From Phytophthora hibernalis (taxonomy: Eukaryota; Oomycota; Peronosporomycetes; Peronosporales; Peronosporaceae), in NCBI GenBank assembly GCA_012656075.1, contig JAAKBF010000343.1:248001-312000 (forward strand): a stretch of DNA of 64,000 nucleotides. Direction: 5' to 3'. Shown here in pieces: positions 1 through 10,679 of the stretch. The notes under the pieces were generated by a model, which saw nothing but the letters and a program-made list of their open reading frames with translations, did not search any database and was not told the DNA's origin. The position numbers and the translations under genes are program-made. How positions within the stretch are numbered: the first letter of the stretch is position 1; every line of letters begins with the position of its first letter.

Positions 1-2
1 AG

Positions 3-149
3 GGGTTAAAAGCCCCAGGAAGTGGGCAACTTGAAATTGTGAAGTTTTTACTCAACAAGTCCGCGATAACAGCAACAGCTAAGTGGGAAGCTATTCTCGC
101 TGCAGCGCGAAACAAGCATAACGATGTTGTGCAGCATAGGTGTACGTAA
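3..149 (+). pseudogene. C-terminal tail of an ankyrin-repeat protein (partial at window edge)
   Basis: Codons starting at base 3 read a typical oomycete ankyrin helix pair, GQLEIVKFLLNKSA, followed by an alanine-rich helix and HNDVVQH before the taa stop at 147-149. Oomycete genomes carry very many such ankyrin proteins, mostly cytoplasmic and of unknown role, thought to be protein-binding scaffolds. Only about 48 residues are visible, and the gene enters from outside the window. The repeat is cut in the middle, so this may be the normal end or a truncated relic. Ankyrin fragments also occur at 17443-17727 and 34716-36005. Confidence 0.6.
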
Positions 150-560
150 GACGAGTTGCCCATCGAGGTAGTGAACAACGTACGAATGGCAATGAAGCAG
201 ACATAAATTTTGGCATTCTTAAGTGGATTTTTGGCTTGCTGTAAAGTTTCGTACGTGGAGGTGGCCATGAAAATTCGATTTTAAGCACAAGGATTAAGCA
301 GAGATCTTGATGATCTTGTGATTTCGGGCAGTCTGACTAGAAGGATAAAGCTGTGTTTGAAGCATTCAATGCAAGAGAATTCTTAACATCTATGTACTGT
401 ACTGACTCCACATAGTTTGCTATGGATGAAACGCCGTTGCGGGTAGATCAGAGCTTATCTGTTTTCTTTGAGTCGACAGTGTAACTTTCCTTTGAACGTG
501 TCGCCAAGATACGAAGACACAAACAAATTTATGTCTCACCTTAAAACGGTTTGGCGACAA
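150..560. other. No recognisable gene
   Basis: AT-rich spacer. I see no domain or repeat beyond a short inverted pair (gtcgccaa near 498 and ttggcgac near 553). Confidence 0.5.
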
Positions 561-848
561 ACACAAGAAAGTACTACTTCTTGACCAGCTGAATACGCAG
601 GAATTTCTTTAGCTTCCGATCTCTTGTCAGTGGCATCGCTTCGTTCAGAACATCACAGGACCAAAACATTTATTGTGCACATCAAATGCACTATGCGCGT
701 CTTGTTGAACTGAACAGACTTCAGGTAAGCTCTTTCCTTCAGTGACTTCGGAATAGTTGTCTTGCCAAAGAAAAATCCACGATCTCCAAGTAATCTCTTT
801 TGATTGCTTGGATAAGAGCTTCGCAAGCCAATCCAGAAGAAATGTCAT
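561..848 (-). pseudogene. Short unrecognised coding-like fragment
   Basis: Two open stretches on the minus strand lie end to end in different frames. One (645-848) has a tryptophan-rich helix-like segment ending SWIFLWQDNYSEV. The other runs from an ATG near 655 through a basic end, DRKLKKFLRIQLVKK, to a stop near 575. The amino-acid composition looks protein-like and a frameshift near 655 could join them. I recognise no family. The upstream frame begins with a non-ATG codon, so the 5' part is missing. It may be a decayed gene end or chance. Confidence 0.25.
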
Positions 849-849
849 G

Positions 850-1219
850 ATTGGAGTTTCGTTTTCCCTCTGTTACAGGCGTCACCAATCTGCAGGCGAG
901 GGTAGATCTCGTACTTAACTCAACGTATTTGGCTATATCTCTGTTACACTAGTTTAATAGATCGCTAATACTAAAAAGTAGCTACAAACGATATATACCT
1001 GTTCATAATATCTGCAGGACCTTGCTCATGAATTTTAGAGCGGATGCGCGAACGGCGATCGATTTACTTGCCTTGGTCTGCCATATGACCAGGGAGATAT
1101 GACGATCATATCGTTTGTACCGGTATTATACCTATTGTTTCATTGGTTAAAAGTGAGTGACGCTTGTAACTAAGCGACGCTTGAACATGGGGAATACGGT
1201 GATTAAAAGGTCGACTTGC
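850..1219. other. No recognisable gene
   Basis: AT-rich spacer with a few copies of the cCGGTA/TACATGT words that are scattered through all noncoding parts of this window. Nothing else was seen. Confidence 0.5.
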
Positions 1220-1220
1220 C

Positions 1221-1272
1221 ATTTCATTTGACATGTGAATTTCAGAGCCCATCCGGCGCTAGCGCACGGCCT
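1221..1272 (-). repeat. Short repeat shared with 19807-19850
   Basis: Read on the minus strand, about 50 bases beginning ggccgtgcgctagcgcc and running through gggctctgaaattca closely match 19807-19850. Here it abuts the start of the dispersed repeat at 1265-2040. At 19.8 kb it starts a 395-base insertion. This looks like a shared element terminus. Confidence 0.55.
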
Positions 1273-2040
1273 CGTATTGATTGATAGGAACGATACTCAA
1301 ATGAAGGCGAAAAATAAGCTGTACTTCAAACTATTAGCAAGATGTTGTTTGAAGGAGTGTTGATCTAGCATCACTTCGCTTCTAATTAATCGGTTGCTAC
1401 TTGTAACCATGCCAATCATGCCTGCATATTTACTCGAACTAAACCCCTTCCAATGCGTGTAACTTTCTCACCGTGTATCCATAGGCCACGGGCGAGATAA
1501 TTTCCCTAAATTTTGTTGGCCTAGTCAGCTGCAGGAAATGTTTCGTTCAAATTGAACGAATATGTTTCCGTGAATAATGTGATGTTAGATGTTGTACTAC
1601 AGTACGTAGTCTTGAATGACAGTGAGAAGATAAGTCGGCAATGCAACGACGCACATATTCTTACACCTACACTGTATGAATGCCAGACCAAAATGATGTG
1701 GCGTCATCATTTTTCTATTTACTGGGCACGCGCTTCAATACACTCCAAACGGACGGAATTATCCACACATCGCTGAAGTACATTTGGTATTGTAGTAGTC
1801 TGTTGCTCGAAGAAAAAATCATCCAAAATGTTGCTCGAACGGTCTAGATAAATCAGTAAAATACGATTCTAAGTGACATCATATCATATAGGTGTGTTGT
1901 CCTAATCTTCTGCGCATGAGTCACAGCCACAAAAAATTCGATCCGGTTATAAAATTTAGCAGGGTGTTAAAGCCTTTTTGCTGAAGTATCCAAACCGTAT
2001 TTCGAAAGGTATCAGAAATACAAGGATTCAGACCCTATTT
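1265..2040 (+). repeat. Dispersed repeat, copy A (inverted relative to 57060-57625)
   Basis: This stretch matches the reverse complement of 57060-57625 over most of its length. Shared blocks include the segment with caaatgaaggcgaaaaataa, the segment around ctttctcaccgtgtatccat, the one around cgacgcacatattcttac, and the one around atccggttataaaatttagc. Copy A carries about 220 extra bases (roughly 1710-1932) that are absent from copy B, either an insertion here or a deletion there. No protein domain is visible in either copy. The 74-residue open stretch at 1552-1776 lies inside and looks accidental. Confidence 0.75.
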
Positions 2041-2094
2041 ATCCGGTCGTGTATAATGTGACATGGATGTTTTCAGCATCATGTGCCGTTATTA

Positions 2095-4170
2095 GCCCCT
2101 TGTTTTTCTGTCGGTGTCTGGGTCTCCGAATAAAAGAAGCGATGCTGACTGGTCAGTGGTTTATTCCCTGACGATGCATTTATTCAGGATTAAATTCCGA
2201 GATAGATATAAAGTCGGAGAGACAGTTGCCAGACCGTCAAATCATGCAAAATCATGATGTACGAAGAAAATATGCGAAATTACACCCCTTCAACATCCTT
2301 TACTACTCCTTTGCCAAGCCAAACTCGTAGCAGTGTAAAGCAAATCCGAGTGTCCCGTAAATAGGATTTTATTGTTTTTAGAAAATGAATTGTGAAAAAT
2401 CACTGTAGTCCAATGCCAATTTAGACGGCTACGTTCCGTACTTCATCGACTCTCCACGGATCGCTGCCGCCACTGCAAATGCTCAATGGTGTGTCATCTT
2501 GTTCACTAATCGTAGGTCCATACAGGACATGCAGTGGTGTGCAGCCCTTTCCAGTAGCTGCATCCGGAGCTCAGTTTTATGGCCGTGTGGAGCGTTGAAC
2601 ATCTCGTCGTGGCTCAGCGCGAGAAATGCCTTGATGCAGGCCTTCAACACGCTTAATCAACCTGCATAACAAGCCCAAGTTCGTACATGTATATACGTGT
2701 AGCCATAAAAAGCTTTGAACTCACCTTCTATAGGATTACACATTGGCGAGTAAGGGCCCAGCCGCAGGAGCTTCAGGTCTGACCGGGCTTGAACAATCTC
2801 CTCGGTCTGACTGTGAGCAGGGGCATTGTCTAAGACGATGACAATGGACTTACCGGCAAAATCTGCGCGAAAACCCTCGTCGGACTTCACGGCGTCGTAG
2901 ACCGCGTCGACAAACGCGGCATTGATCTCTATCTTCATGATGTCGCGTAGTGCACCAAGCCAATCTCTGCTTAGACGGCGCATTGTAGCTGCAAGTTTGC
3001 CCCCTTCGAGGGTGGAAACTTAACGTCCGCTCGCTGTCCAATCGGAGCACGGCCCTGTGTGTGCTTACAATACAAATTGTAATTTGTTTCGTCATAATCC
3101 ACTATGAACGCACCTTCCTTGTCGTACTTGAACAGCGCTTCCCCGAAAAGCCGTCACTTCTCTAGGTTCTGTGCATTATTGCACGTTTCCGGCTCAACAC
3201 GAACCTGCCGTAATTGACAGACATACCGTAGTTATTATAAAACTCGTAAACATCACACGGTAATACAGGTAGCTCAGTATTTGTCACCTGCTTCACCGAG
3301 TACAGCTTATCGCACAACTTTTTACTGACTAACGAGGTGCTAATGCGCACCCCGAAGTCGTAGTGAAGCATGTCCACCATCTGGGGGAGCGTGTACTGGC
3401 AATTATCTTCAAGACACTCGACCAGCGCTTCCTCCATCTCAAGCGTGCACTTCGTGCACGCCTTCCGGCGCTGCCTCTCTTCTGGACACCGGCTTCCCCA
3501 CGCAGAACGATGTCGCGGGCAGTTGTGGCAGGAATGACGTTGTGGTCAGCGACAAAGACCCAGTTGCGTCCATCTATGTATGCTTCCAGCACACGCGTGC
3601 ACGCGGCCAGTCCGTGCTTTAAGTCTTTTGGCATGTTTGCCTTGAGGGGGTAGCCAATGACCAACAGTTTGCTCTACACTAAATCCACATTGTTCTAAAC
3701 TTAAATTTTCATACAATATTTCAAAACCAATTGTGCCACTTAAGTTACTTCATGCGGGTTTGCCTTACACTGCTACGAGTTTGGATTGGCAAAGGTGTAG
3801 ACAACACTTTATTCAAGTCACTTTACAAAAACGACGTAGGGATTTGCTAGTTCAACCAATCACTTTTTAGCATGATTCTGACTAATTTATGCTGCGTAGT
3901 TGCTCTGATCCTGCTTATCCGTAGAAATACTGACCAATCAAGATACGTCATTGTAGGTCATAAACGATTCATTTGTTTAGACCAGCTCCATGTGTGCGTA
4001 CATTCTCCGGTTGCAGATAACTTCTGTACAATGATTCACGCCTAAAACGATTTTGAAAGGGTATACAGGTCAGCAACACAGCTCTCAGCACCAGCAATCT
4101 AGGGACAGCGTCGGGGAATTACGAGGTCGTTTATCCCCAGACCCAGACACCGACAGAGAAACCAAGACCT
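2095..4170. mobile_element. Mariner/Tc1-like DNA transposon with terminal inverted repeats
   Basis: The left end (from 2095) and the reverse complement of the right end (to 4170) share a terminal inverted repeat of about 40 bases containing ctgtcggtgtctgggtct. Both ends abut a TA dinucleotide (2093-2094 and 4171-4172), as expected for TA target duplication by the Tc1/mariner superfamily. A broken DDE transposase lies inside on the minus strand (2640-3670). The same terminal sequence occurs alone at 30650-30785, so the family has several copies here. About 2.08 kb, degenerate and not autonomous. Confidence 0.75.
2640..3670 (-). pseudogene. DDE_3 (IS630/Tc1-mariner type) transposase pseudogene
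   Basis: Minus-strand pieces in different frames give the transposase in order. A helix-turn-helix region (3330-3665, TTARDIVLRGEAG) comes first, then a second HTH-like part (3162-3437, QYTLPQMVDMLHYDFG). A DYDETNYNLYC-like first catalytic region lies near 3070-3095. The second catalytic region VLDNAPAHSQ is followed by PYSPMCNPIEGEFKAF with the last acidic residue (2657-2983). The enzyme would cut and paste the element through its terminal repeats. At least three frameshifts separate the pieces, so it is dead. It is the only coding content of the 2095-4170 transposon. Confidence 0.75.
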
Positions 4171-4172
4171 TA

Positions 4173-4498
4173 TATTAATGCAGGCAGTTACTATAAAGTC
4201 CGATCTTGTAAACATTCGTTTGAGCAATGACTTCACGGCTTTAATAAGACGTATCTGCATCATTTTTCTGCAGGTTAAGGCTTTTCATCGTTTGTTTTGG
4301 CGTTTACGGTGGCTGAAGCCTCTCAGAAATAGTGTTTACTTAAGTACAGCCTTGTCGCATAGGACGTCTTCAATCGCGCTAGTAAGCTCCTGGATGTGTA
4401 GCTGCCTACGTTGGTGGTGGATGTTCTCAACAGAGTCCCAGTTGAAGAGGTTTTGGGCATCTCCAGATGCTAGAAGGTGGACTGGCGTTCTTTAAGGA
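4173..4498. other. Spacer between transposons, possible disrupted host sequence
   Basis: An open stretch at 4178-4495 on the plus strand has no recognisable domain. A short part near 4420-4440 resembles 20140-20170 (gtggatgt, then cagagtcccagt). This DNA was the target of the MULE inserted at 4508. Confidence 0.3.
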
Positions 4499-4507
4499 GC
4501 TGGTGAC
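4499..4507 (+). repeat. 9-base target-site duplication, left copy
   Basis: The sequence gctggtgac directly precedes the left inverted terminus of the MULE and is repeated exactly at 7408-7416. Confidence 0.9.
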
Positions 4508-4549
4508 GGGAGAAGCTAAGGAGCACCGGTTCGGGAGCACTGGTGCAGA
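4508..4549 (+). repeat. Left terminal inverted repeat of the MULE
   Basis: 42 bases that match the reverse complement of 7366-7407 with two differences. Confidence 0.9.
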
Positions 4550-4609
4550 AAACACACGCAAACAGCAGACGGTTAACAGAGTGTCAACTACTTCAACACC
4601 AGTATAAAA

Positions 4610-5005
4610 CGAAGTGCGCGTAAAAGTACGAGTACGTGAACGTGCACATGCTAGTGTACGCGTACAACTAATACGCGAGTACGCGTACGGGTATATGCAC
4701 ATGCGGTTGTACGCATGTATGGCTAGTGTTTGATTCCATGTAGGTGTGTATGCGTACGCCAACATGTACGTCTAGTACGCGATCGATATTGTGTAAGTGT
4801 ACGTGTACGGCAGAATGTTCGTCTAGTACGCGATCACATGTAGGTGTGTATGCATACGCGAACATGTACGTCTGGATCGCATTTGTATACGCGTACGTGA
4901 ACATGTACGTCTAGATCGCATGTGTGTACGTGTACGGGAACATGTACGTGTATTGAATGAATAGTGTATGTGTACGTCTACTTTGCGATCGCATGTATGT
5001 ATACA
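4610..5005. repeat. Minisatellite inside the MULE, units of about 40-48 bases
   Basis: Imperfect tandem units are built from gaacatgtacgtctag, then tacgcgatc, then gtgtgtatgcgtacg. Units are clear at 4747-4797, 4789-4836, 4837-4881, 4882-4920 and 4921-4950, with worn copies on both sides. Long open stretches on the minus strand here (RTRT/HMRSR/TCS repeats) are products of the repeat, not genes. Confidence 0.8.
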
Positions 5006-5070
5006 AGTAGTCAAGGTGGTAGATTTTTAAAGCTTTTATTTCCTCATACATGCAAAATCAATAAAAATAA

Positions 5071-7040
5071 CTAGTCCTGTTCAAACGGTTGGAGGCCAAC
5101 AAACCCCCAAGACCGTGGCGGCAGGAAATCTTCTTCGTCAACACCATCGTCTCCGTTAAGAAGCTCTTGTAGTGAAGGCAATTGTGGGGCACTCGCAGCT
5201 TCGGCTGCTGCATTCTGCTCGACGACCTCAAATTGAGAAAGCTCCCGCCTCGTACTGTATTCCCCGTAGCCTGTCCCGTGTGATTGAGCGTGTGCAGCCT
5301 TTGGCCGCCTCCTTCCGCCTCTAGTTAGTGTTCTCGGCGCAAGAAGCCGTGTCGGGACCTCGGTCTGTGAAGACCCTTCTGTGTTGGAAGTCTGAGGAGG
5401 GGAAGCCACCAGTGCTTATCGAAATGGCGGGGCTCCAACTTGAGGTAACCGTCCGATTCGACGAGGGTTATCAGTTCGTGGATGCATGACCTACCTTCAG
5501 TGCACCGAAAACGCCATTGCATACGCTGCGTTCCAATCCGTGTACAACAATCTTGAGCGCTTGTTGCCAAAGTACATCCGTCTGCAGTAGAGCATATACA
5601 CTTAATTTACGCACCACATCCTCGTATTGCTCCTTTTGACGAAAGAAGGTATAGCTTCCTTCGAAGCCTGGAACCAGATGCGAGAAACATTGCCCAGCCA
5701 CCACGGCAATAGTCGTTCAAAGACATTCGGTAAGTGTCCCTTTGTGTTGTCTAGCCATCGTTTCATTGTAGCGTGAGGTCTGTCGACGGTGGAGGTGTCA
5801 TGGCAGCCGAAGTGGCTGTATTGGTCAGTCCAGTACTTCACGATCTTAGACTTGTGCGGCCACCACTCCTTCGTCAAGTATTTCCCCATGGAGCTACTCA
5901 TTTGATTTAGTACAGCCCTGTTGTGATTAAAATCGACCTCGGTCTCGGAATCGACTGTGTCGCGGTACTTAGCCATGAACATTTCCACAGCCAACCTATC
6001 CTTTCCCTTACCAATCTTTTTAATAGCTGCAGCTTGGACATTACGGCTAATGTGCCAGCGACAGAGCAATTTAGCAGCACCAGGAAACACGGTCTCCGTT
6101 GCGTTTGTACACGCAAGACCCTGGTCGGTGACTATGAGTCTAGGTAACGAGATATAATTATTCTCCATGAAAAACTCCAACTTAAGCAGCGCCCAAGTGT
6201 AGTCCCCCGGTAACCAAATTTGAGCAAGTGGCAAAATACTATTCATACCTGTCAGTATGATGACATTCAGCAGCGGCAAATGATAGCGATTGGTTTTGTA
6301 CGTGCAGTCTAGCACGAGCATATCCGTAAAGTCTCGTGTTAGCTGCGTCGTTATGGGGTGAGCCCACAACAGATATTGAAGCCTTCTCGACGTATCGGCC
6401 TCGTGAGCGTAATAAAACCCTTCGTGTCTGAGCTCAGCAATAAGCGCCTCTGTCCCAGTACGGGGAGCCAATTTTTTCTAGCCGGGCAGGGTTCTTTGCA
6501 TTCGTGATGACCTTAAGAATCGCCATTGTGTCGTGGTTATGGTTGCAAATATCTTCGACGTGGAAACGCCAGCCTTCGTCTGCACCGTAACGAGGGTGGA
6601 AGTTGACATTTTTCAACGGCAGTACACTGCGCAGCACGCTGTTTGTTGATGAGCAACATGAACACGCGCGTCTTGAGATGGTTATGTTTCTGGCTGCCAT
6701 CATTTGTGTACACGATTTTCCAAATTCCAGTCGTGTTGAAATAGTCCACAGCAACAATTTTAATGCGCATGGGGCATCCAATACGCTTCGACCCACGCAT
6801 CATTCTGACACGATCTTCATCCTTGAGCTTTCTCGTATTTTTGGTTTGTCAGCACGGTCACAGTGAAAGCGTCTGACAACAATTTCTCCTTCCTCATTTT
6901 TTTCTCTACCCTTTCGGGATACGTTGTAGCTGTTGGTCCATGCGTGAATGGCATCCTCTGCGTCTTGCTATGTCTGGTATTCGAGAGTAGAAGGAGCCGA
7001 AATGCTGAATAGACTTGCTGACTGCATTGCTTCCCCAAGA
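5071..7040 (-). pseudogene. MULE transposase with FAR1-type DNA-binding domain (pseudogene)
   Basis: From the 5' end the minus strand shows a FAR1-like zinc finger in two frames. One part (about 6820-6990) reads DAEDAIHAWTNSYNVSRKGR and FHCDRADKPK. The other (6537-6803) has GSKRIGCPMRIKI and KHNHL, giving the C...C...H.H ligands. It is followed by the MULE transposase core (5602-6471) with VLDCTYKTNRYHLP, LIVTDQG and LLCRWHISRNVQ, the usual catalytic block with its CRWH motif. The C-terminal basic tail is split over 5325-5570 and 5071-5409 (RRELSQFEVVEQN). A tag stop and at least four frameshifts break it. The protein would bind the 42-base termini and catalyse transposition. Confidence 0.85.
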
Positions 7041-7365
7041 TCGAAGCGCAAATGGGAATAACAGCCTTGTTGGAAAGACGTATTTGATTTATATTAAGGA
7101 GAGATCGTGTAAACCAACAAGGTTTTTTGCAGCAAGCGATATGATCGATGTGGTGTTCTGGTCCATCACGGCCTCATTTATTTAGTTTACCGGTATACCG
7201 GACGACGCTGCGCAATATTTTTTTGCTCATTAATCTTGGTGCTTGTGCCTGCCTTGCAGTACATGTAGTCCGCTTCTTATGAATAGCTATCAGCGATCCT
7301 GGTGGTAAAGCGATTGAGACGCTGTAACTTACAGTGTAAGCCGTCTTTTATACACGAGTTTTGTT

Positions 7366-7407
7366 TCTGCACCGGTGCTCCCGAACCGGTGCTCCGTAGC
7401 TTCTCCC
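7366..7407 (-). repeat. Right terminal inverted repeat of the MULE
   Basis: Inverted copy of 4508-4549, ending agcttctccc at 7407. Confidence 0.9.
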
Positions 7408-7416
7408 GCTGGTGAC
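7408..7416 (+). repeat. 9-base target-site duplication, right copy
   Basis: gctggtgac, identical to 4499-4507. Confidence 0.9.
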
Positions 7417-7795
7417 GTGTTGATTCCTCGAAGACGATCTAGCCAGTGCAGCCACCGCTGATGGAGTGCCGGCTCTTATAGTTACAGGTAAAACGTCATA
7501 AGGTGCGTACATCCGAAACCTTGTGTTAACAGCGGTGACGGAACGCTGTGGAGTGTTGGTCGCCCTCACGTTTCAACCCAACACACGTACTGGCACTGGT
7601 TTCAGTGGTAGTCAGTGCATTCGGGTCGAAACCCGGTGTTCACCGAGGAAGGCCAGGCCCAGACGAATAGCCCCGGATCAAAATCGCACAGAACGTCGCA
7701 ATACTGCAACTGAGGGACGAGTATATGCCTTTCTCTTTTTGGCTAAATGGGCATGGAAAAATATGTTTTTCTCGAGCTCTTTGATAAGTGTTTAG
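7417..7795 (+). other. Possible 3' part of a gene disrupted by the MULE
   Basis: Immediately right of the MULE the plus strand has protein-like stretches (FLEDDLASAATADGVPAL, then a frameshift, then VLTAVTERCGVLVALTFQPN in an open stretch to 7795). With the duplicated target removed they follow GGLAFFKELVTC on the left side, although a tga codon intervenes. I recognise no family. The idea that this is one interrupted host gene is inference. Confidence 0.25.
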
Positions 7796-7799
7796 GTTC

Positions 7800-8500
7800 A
7801 TAGTAGGATTAGATCAATGTTTTATCATCCTTAGTCAGGATTAACAACAAACACGTGGTGACCAATGAACCCTTGATGAAGCGCTCAAAGGCTTTGACGC
7901 GCTGAATCAAAGTGTCATTTTCTTTGCAAAGGCCCGAATGCCGCTGCTCTGACGATCATACGGGTCTTTTCGAGCAAAACCATACATTGAAAGTCTTAAT
8001 AAGCGTGTCATGCAGCATCAAGACTCAACGCAAGCGCTCGATTTGAAGCCTTATTATGCGGCCCGATTAAGATGCAGTAAAGACAATACCACAGCACCAG
8101 TATTATCCCGACACTAAAATTATCATTTTAGAATACCGGTACAGCATACCGGTAACATGGGCTCAGGTTTGAAGGGGTAGCCTCGATATTTGAATGCAAG
8201 TACTGTAGCGTCTAATATGAATATTGCTAGTAGTATTGTGCGAGCGCCTTGAGTCAGTGACTGACTGCCTGTGAGGCGTCACTACCTGGCAGCGCCACGT
8301 ACGCCAATGGTGGAGCACCTTTGGCATTGGTGCCATTCACAGCCTGGATTCCAGACTCACCATCTCAATTAATTTCGCGGCTAATCCTTGAGTTTTCGAC
8401 ATTTTAGCTTATTGGCCACCTCCGATTTATACAGGCCCATCTTGGAGGACAAAGCCAGATTAAGATGCCCGATTAGGCGGACAAAATAGTAGAAATGCAC
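7800..8500. other. No recognisable gene
   Basis: Spacer with several ccggta palindromes (8128-8155) and no domain in any frame. Confidence 0.5.
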
Positions 8501-8990
8501 AATACATGTAGCAGTAAGTTCTGTCCTTCTTGTCGCGTCTTCCGCGTCTCAATTGCACTCGGGTGTGTTATACGTCCCACGTCACCGCCAGTCTTGTCCC
8601 TAGCTAGGAGACAGTGTCCTATGGCTGTTGCTACGGCCGTCCTACAATTATATCTAAGCTAACTCACACGAATGACAGGCCGCAGCACGTTCCTTGGTTT
8701 CCGTGGGGAAGGGGTCCCTCGCCAAGATCGAATCCTAGTCGCTCACAACGTTCGGCCGGGGCTGGTTACCGGGGGCTGGTTACCCTCTCTTGACCTACTG
8801 AAGTGCGGCGCGGGCTGGTTACCGACAACTGTACGGGGCTGCAGATACCCGCTTTGAGGGCTGCTCCGTACACACGTGCTTCTCGAAACGCTTCGTCACT
8901 TGAAAAGATATTTATTTGCCGCTTAGCTGCACGTGTCGGGCCGACACGTCAACTGTTCTGTTCTGCCGCAAATCCACAAGTGCCCGCTAT
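8500..8990. other. Possible LTR or 3' region of the adjoining gypsy element
   Basis: Three copies of gggctggttacc lie at 8758-8822, and a near-perfect palindrome acgtgtcgg/ccgacacgt lies at 8931-8949. The position, just past the 3' end of the minus-strand gypsy tail, would suit an LTR. I could not find a second LTR copy, so this stays tentative. Confidence 0.3.
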
Positions 8991-8992
8991 TC

Positions 8993-10679
8993 CTAACCTA
9001 ACTTACTCATGCATTCCCACTCGGCGCTTGTTCTGATGCAGCAACAGCACCTCCTCTCCCGAAGATCGCAATACTCTGCGACTTGGCTTACCCCCAGATC
9101 GGGTTGGGAGTGTTGCCCATCACTTGACAGTCCACTGCTTCCGGCCGCTCTTGATGTCGTCACCGCCGGCTGCCGGCGCTGGTCGTGCGTACCACACCAA
9201 GCGAACTTCGTTCCTTTACTCTCTTCCCCTTCCGCCGAATCGTCCTCGATTCGTTCGCTGCTCATCCTGTCTCGCTCTGCTTCGCCGCTGTCCTGCCTCC
9301 TGCTGCTCCGCTTCCCGCTGTCCGTCCTGCCCGTCTGCATCCTCCCGTCCGTCCGCGCGCTCCATCGCCGTTTTCACTGCCAGCATCTGAGGGTTAATAT
9401 CATTTCGCTGTCGCTCGCCGCTCTCGCCTACGTCGCTTCCTTCATCCTCTTGCTCTTCACTGTGTTCATTGCGTCGCGTCCTTCTTGCCACAGCCGCTCA
9501 TAATCTCGCTGTTTGATCCAGAGTCTCTGGGGTTCTCCAGCGTGAGGTCCACCACCCACGCGCTGTACTTCAAACTCCAGTATGTATCGACCGACGCGTG
9601 TCCGATACCGCCGCCGTCGATGATCGACAACGCACTCGCTCGGCTGTATCTGCTCGAGTCTTGGCTGCCGACCAGCGAGGCTGTCAGCACCTCGTCGTCC
9701 GCGCCCGGCGAAGACGTACACGCGCGCTTCTTCACTCTCGGTCCTTGGTGATTCACTCGACCGACCTTGCTGCTGTCCTCTTGCGCGTCCTGCTTCATAC
9801 ATTTCTTGATCAACTCCGCGCGCTGCTTCCACTGCGGCACCAGCACTTCCTTCTGGGCAACACTCGACAATGCGGAGCCTGCGTGCTTGCCGTCTTCTGC
9901 GTCCGTGGTTGTCGCCATCTTGTTCTGCTGCTTGGTGTCCGTCGGTGCGTCTTCCTGCTGCTATAATCTCGTCCGTTTCCCTCGTTGTCCTTGGGTCTGC
10001 ATTCGTGCTGTCTTCAGTGGCAAGTGCTGTTTCTCTGGCGCGTGCTCGTACAGAGCTTTCGACTCATTCTTCGTTGTCTGCTTTGCGTCCGGGGCCGCTG
10101 TACGGTGCTCGCCTGATCTTGGCACGCGTTCGTCCTGCCACTTCATCACTTGCGTTCGCTGCTGCTGGCCTGACTCTCTCTCTTCCGGTCGCTCATAACG
10201 TGGTGTTCGCATCTTTGCTCCTGCCCTCGATCCTCACGTGTGCAACTGGTTCAGGCGGTGTTTGCTGCGGTTGCGGATCCCATCCTTGCTGTCGTGCGTC
10301 CTGCTGTACTTGTGTCTGATCCGCCTGGCCGACTTCTGCTTGCGCTGCTTCCTCCGTTGTCGCTTCCGTAGCTGTTCATGGCTCGCTCGCTGCTGCGTCG
10401 TTCACCGCTGCGCTTTCCGTTGTCCTTCGAGTATCTCTGTCTGCTTCTTTTCCAGGTTCTGCTTCGTCTTCGTCCTCTGAGTCGATGTCCGCTGCCGCGA
10501 TCGCCTCCTCCCGCAAGTCCAGTGCAATTTTTTGGCCATCTGCTCCAGCAGATTCGATGGATAGTAGCAACTGAGCAGGAAGGAGCGATGTGTGACGAGC
10601 TCCTTTCCTGACTCGAGCATCTGCACCAAGTAGTTGCCGTAGCCCGAGGCTTCAATGATCTTCTCAGGGCCACGCTATC
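8993..10679 (-). pseudogene. C-terminal extension of the gypsy polyprotein (degenerate)
   Basis: After the integrase module the minus strand continues with an acidic linker (10376-10570, DIDSEDEDEAEPGKEADRD) and, after further frameshifts, a basic region with YRTRVGRYILEFEVQRVGGG, then RLWIKQRDYERLWQEGR (9428-9832). Gypsy elements of Phytophthora often end in such a compact module of similar shape, perhaps chromodomain-like and used to choose insertion sites. That role is inference. Glutamine- and glutamate-rich low-complexity sequence follows to about 8993. Confidence 0.5.

Larger units (their letters stand above)
4508..7407. mobile_element. Mutator-like element (MULE), 2.9 kb
   Basis: The ends are 42-base inverted repeats with two mismatches (4508-4549 and 7366-7407), starting gggagaagcta and including ggagcaccggttcgggagca. 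The element is flanked by a perfect 9-base direct repeat, gctggtgac, which is the hallmark of Mutator transposition. Inside on the minus strand lies a broken MULE transposase with a FAR1-type zinc finger (5071-7040). Between its end and the left terminus is a minisatellite (4610-5005). The exact duplication and similar termini suggest fairly recent movement, but the transposase has several frameshifts, so mobility must have come from elsewhere or predates the decay. Confidence 0.92.

Noticed and set aside
1552..1776. 74-codon plus-strand gene
   Set aside because: It lies in the dispersed repeat and is not conserved in the inverted copy.
4427..5014. Minus-strand open stretches rich in R, T, Y, S
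   Set aside because: They are translations of the minisatellite and change with each unit.
9009..10611. Several long plus-strand open stretches (up to 164 codons)
   Set aside because: They are complements of the GC-rich minus-strand gypsy tail. Composition (R, S, C, L rich) fits shadow frames and no domain is visible.
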